Source: Escherichia sp. E1V33 (GTDB lineage: Bacteria > Pseudomonadota > Gammaproteobacteria > Enterobacterales > Enterobacteriaceae). From it: a DNA stretch of 64,000 nt. The position numbers and the translations under genes were made by a program. Shown piece after piece: positions 63,683 to 64,000 of the stretch (its first letter is position 1; every line of letters starts with the position of its first letter). The stretch lies in the NCBI RefSeq assembly GCF_004211955.1, contig NZ_RHJI01000019.1, forward strand, positions 248,001-312,000. Reading direction: 5' to 3'. Under the pieces are notes generated by a model. The model was not told the DNA's origin. It made no database searches and saw nothing but the letters and a program-made list of their open reading frames with translations.

Positions 63683-64000
63683 TTACACCAGCAATTCCGC
63701 CGCCAGCCTTGCAATCAATACGTTAGAGAGCAAAACAGGTACATCGAGCTTTTTTTGCAGTAAATCGCGATGACGCTGATTAAATCCCAAACAATCCAGC
63801 ATGATGACATCCGCCCCATTCGCCAGCAATTCTTTCCCGGCATCAACGATTTTCTGTTCCGAATCATGAATGGGATTTCCCAGCGAAAATAGTGGTGTTC
63901 TCTGCAAGATTTGCCATTTTTTCGCCTGAACGGCCAAAAGCTCTTCTACTGGTACAATAACACCGACCTGGTGACCTTCAACAATGGAGGAAACCAACGG
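63683..64000 (-). CDS. aroM: AroM (partial, C-terminal 105 residues)
   Basis: The C-terminal part of the 225-residue AroM protein; the rest lies beyond the right edge. The visible part (from [20 protein letters not shown] to [11 protein letters not shown]) matches E. coli AroM. AroM is an AroM/DUF1177-like, Asp/Glu racemase-type fold protein whose function is unknown; it sits in the aroL-yaiA-aroM unit and is TyrR-controlled. The visible part has a Cys in MLDCLGF that aligns with racemase-fold catalytic cysteines, which is inference. Confidence 0.94.
   Translation of the reverse strand, partial: PLVSSIVEGHQVGVIVPVEELLAVQAKKWQILQRTPLFSLGNPIHDSEQKIVDAGKELLANGADVIMLDCLGFNQRHRDLLQKKLDVPVLLSNVLIARLAAELLV

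Overview
The window is chromosomal DNA of Escherichia coli or a very close relative. Every gene I recognise, and the gene order, match the K-12 segment running from mdlA to aroM (recalled from memory). Tsx, ClpP, Lon and the Cyo proteins look almost identical to K-12. YbaE, MalZ, Cof and YajI carry many substitutions, which suggests a strain from a phylogroup distant from K-12. I see no insertion sequence, prophage, tRNA, rRNA or CRISPR array. Gene density is about 90 percent, with REP/BIME palindromes in several 3' intergenic gaps.

Layout. 1-5.7 kb: the 5' two thirds of mdlA, decR, cof, ybaE, queC and fadM (tesC). 5.8-15.7 kb: a run of minus-strand genes devoted to protein quality control and nucleoid structure (ybaV, ppiD, hupB, lon, clpX, clpP, tig, bolA), with heat-shock type promoters before lon and clpP and a gearbox-type promoter before bolA. 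15.9-24.8 kb, plus strand: yajG-ampG, the cytochrome bo3 operon cyoABCDE, and yajR. 24.9-32.8 kb: yajQ divergent from panE-yajL; thiI divergent from the isoprenoid operon xseB-ispA-dxs-yajO. 32.9-37.0 kb, minus: nrdR-ribD-ribE-nusB-thiL-pgpA. 37.1-39.4 kb: yajI, tsx, yajD. 39.5-45.0 kb, minus: queA-tgt-yajC-secD-secF. 45.1-50.4 kb: acpH, malZ, proY, brnQ. 50.8-57.4 kb: phoBR divergent from sbcDC. 57.5-64 kb: araJ, mak, rdgC, a long uncharacterised secreted repeat protein, ppnP, and the 3' end of aroM.

Functional links. Tig, ClpXP, Lon and PpiD form a folding and degradation cluster. queC, tgt and queA all act in queuosine synthesis or insertion. dxs and ispA supply isoprenoid precursors, and cyoE uses farnesyl diphosphate to make the haem O needed by CyoB. 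Tgt and QueA share a transcription unit with the Sec accessory genes.

The least understood item is the 759-residue exported protein between rdgC and ppnP. It has a predicted beta-solenoid-like front part and a long alpha-helical repeat tail, and it occupies the place where K-12 carries only the ykiA remnant. Other points worth checking are an 18-bp inverted repeat between yajQ and panE, a hairpin that buries the yajO ribosome binding site, a terminator-like hairpin inside the nusB-thiL operon, and a REP that abuts the pgpA stop codon.
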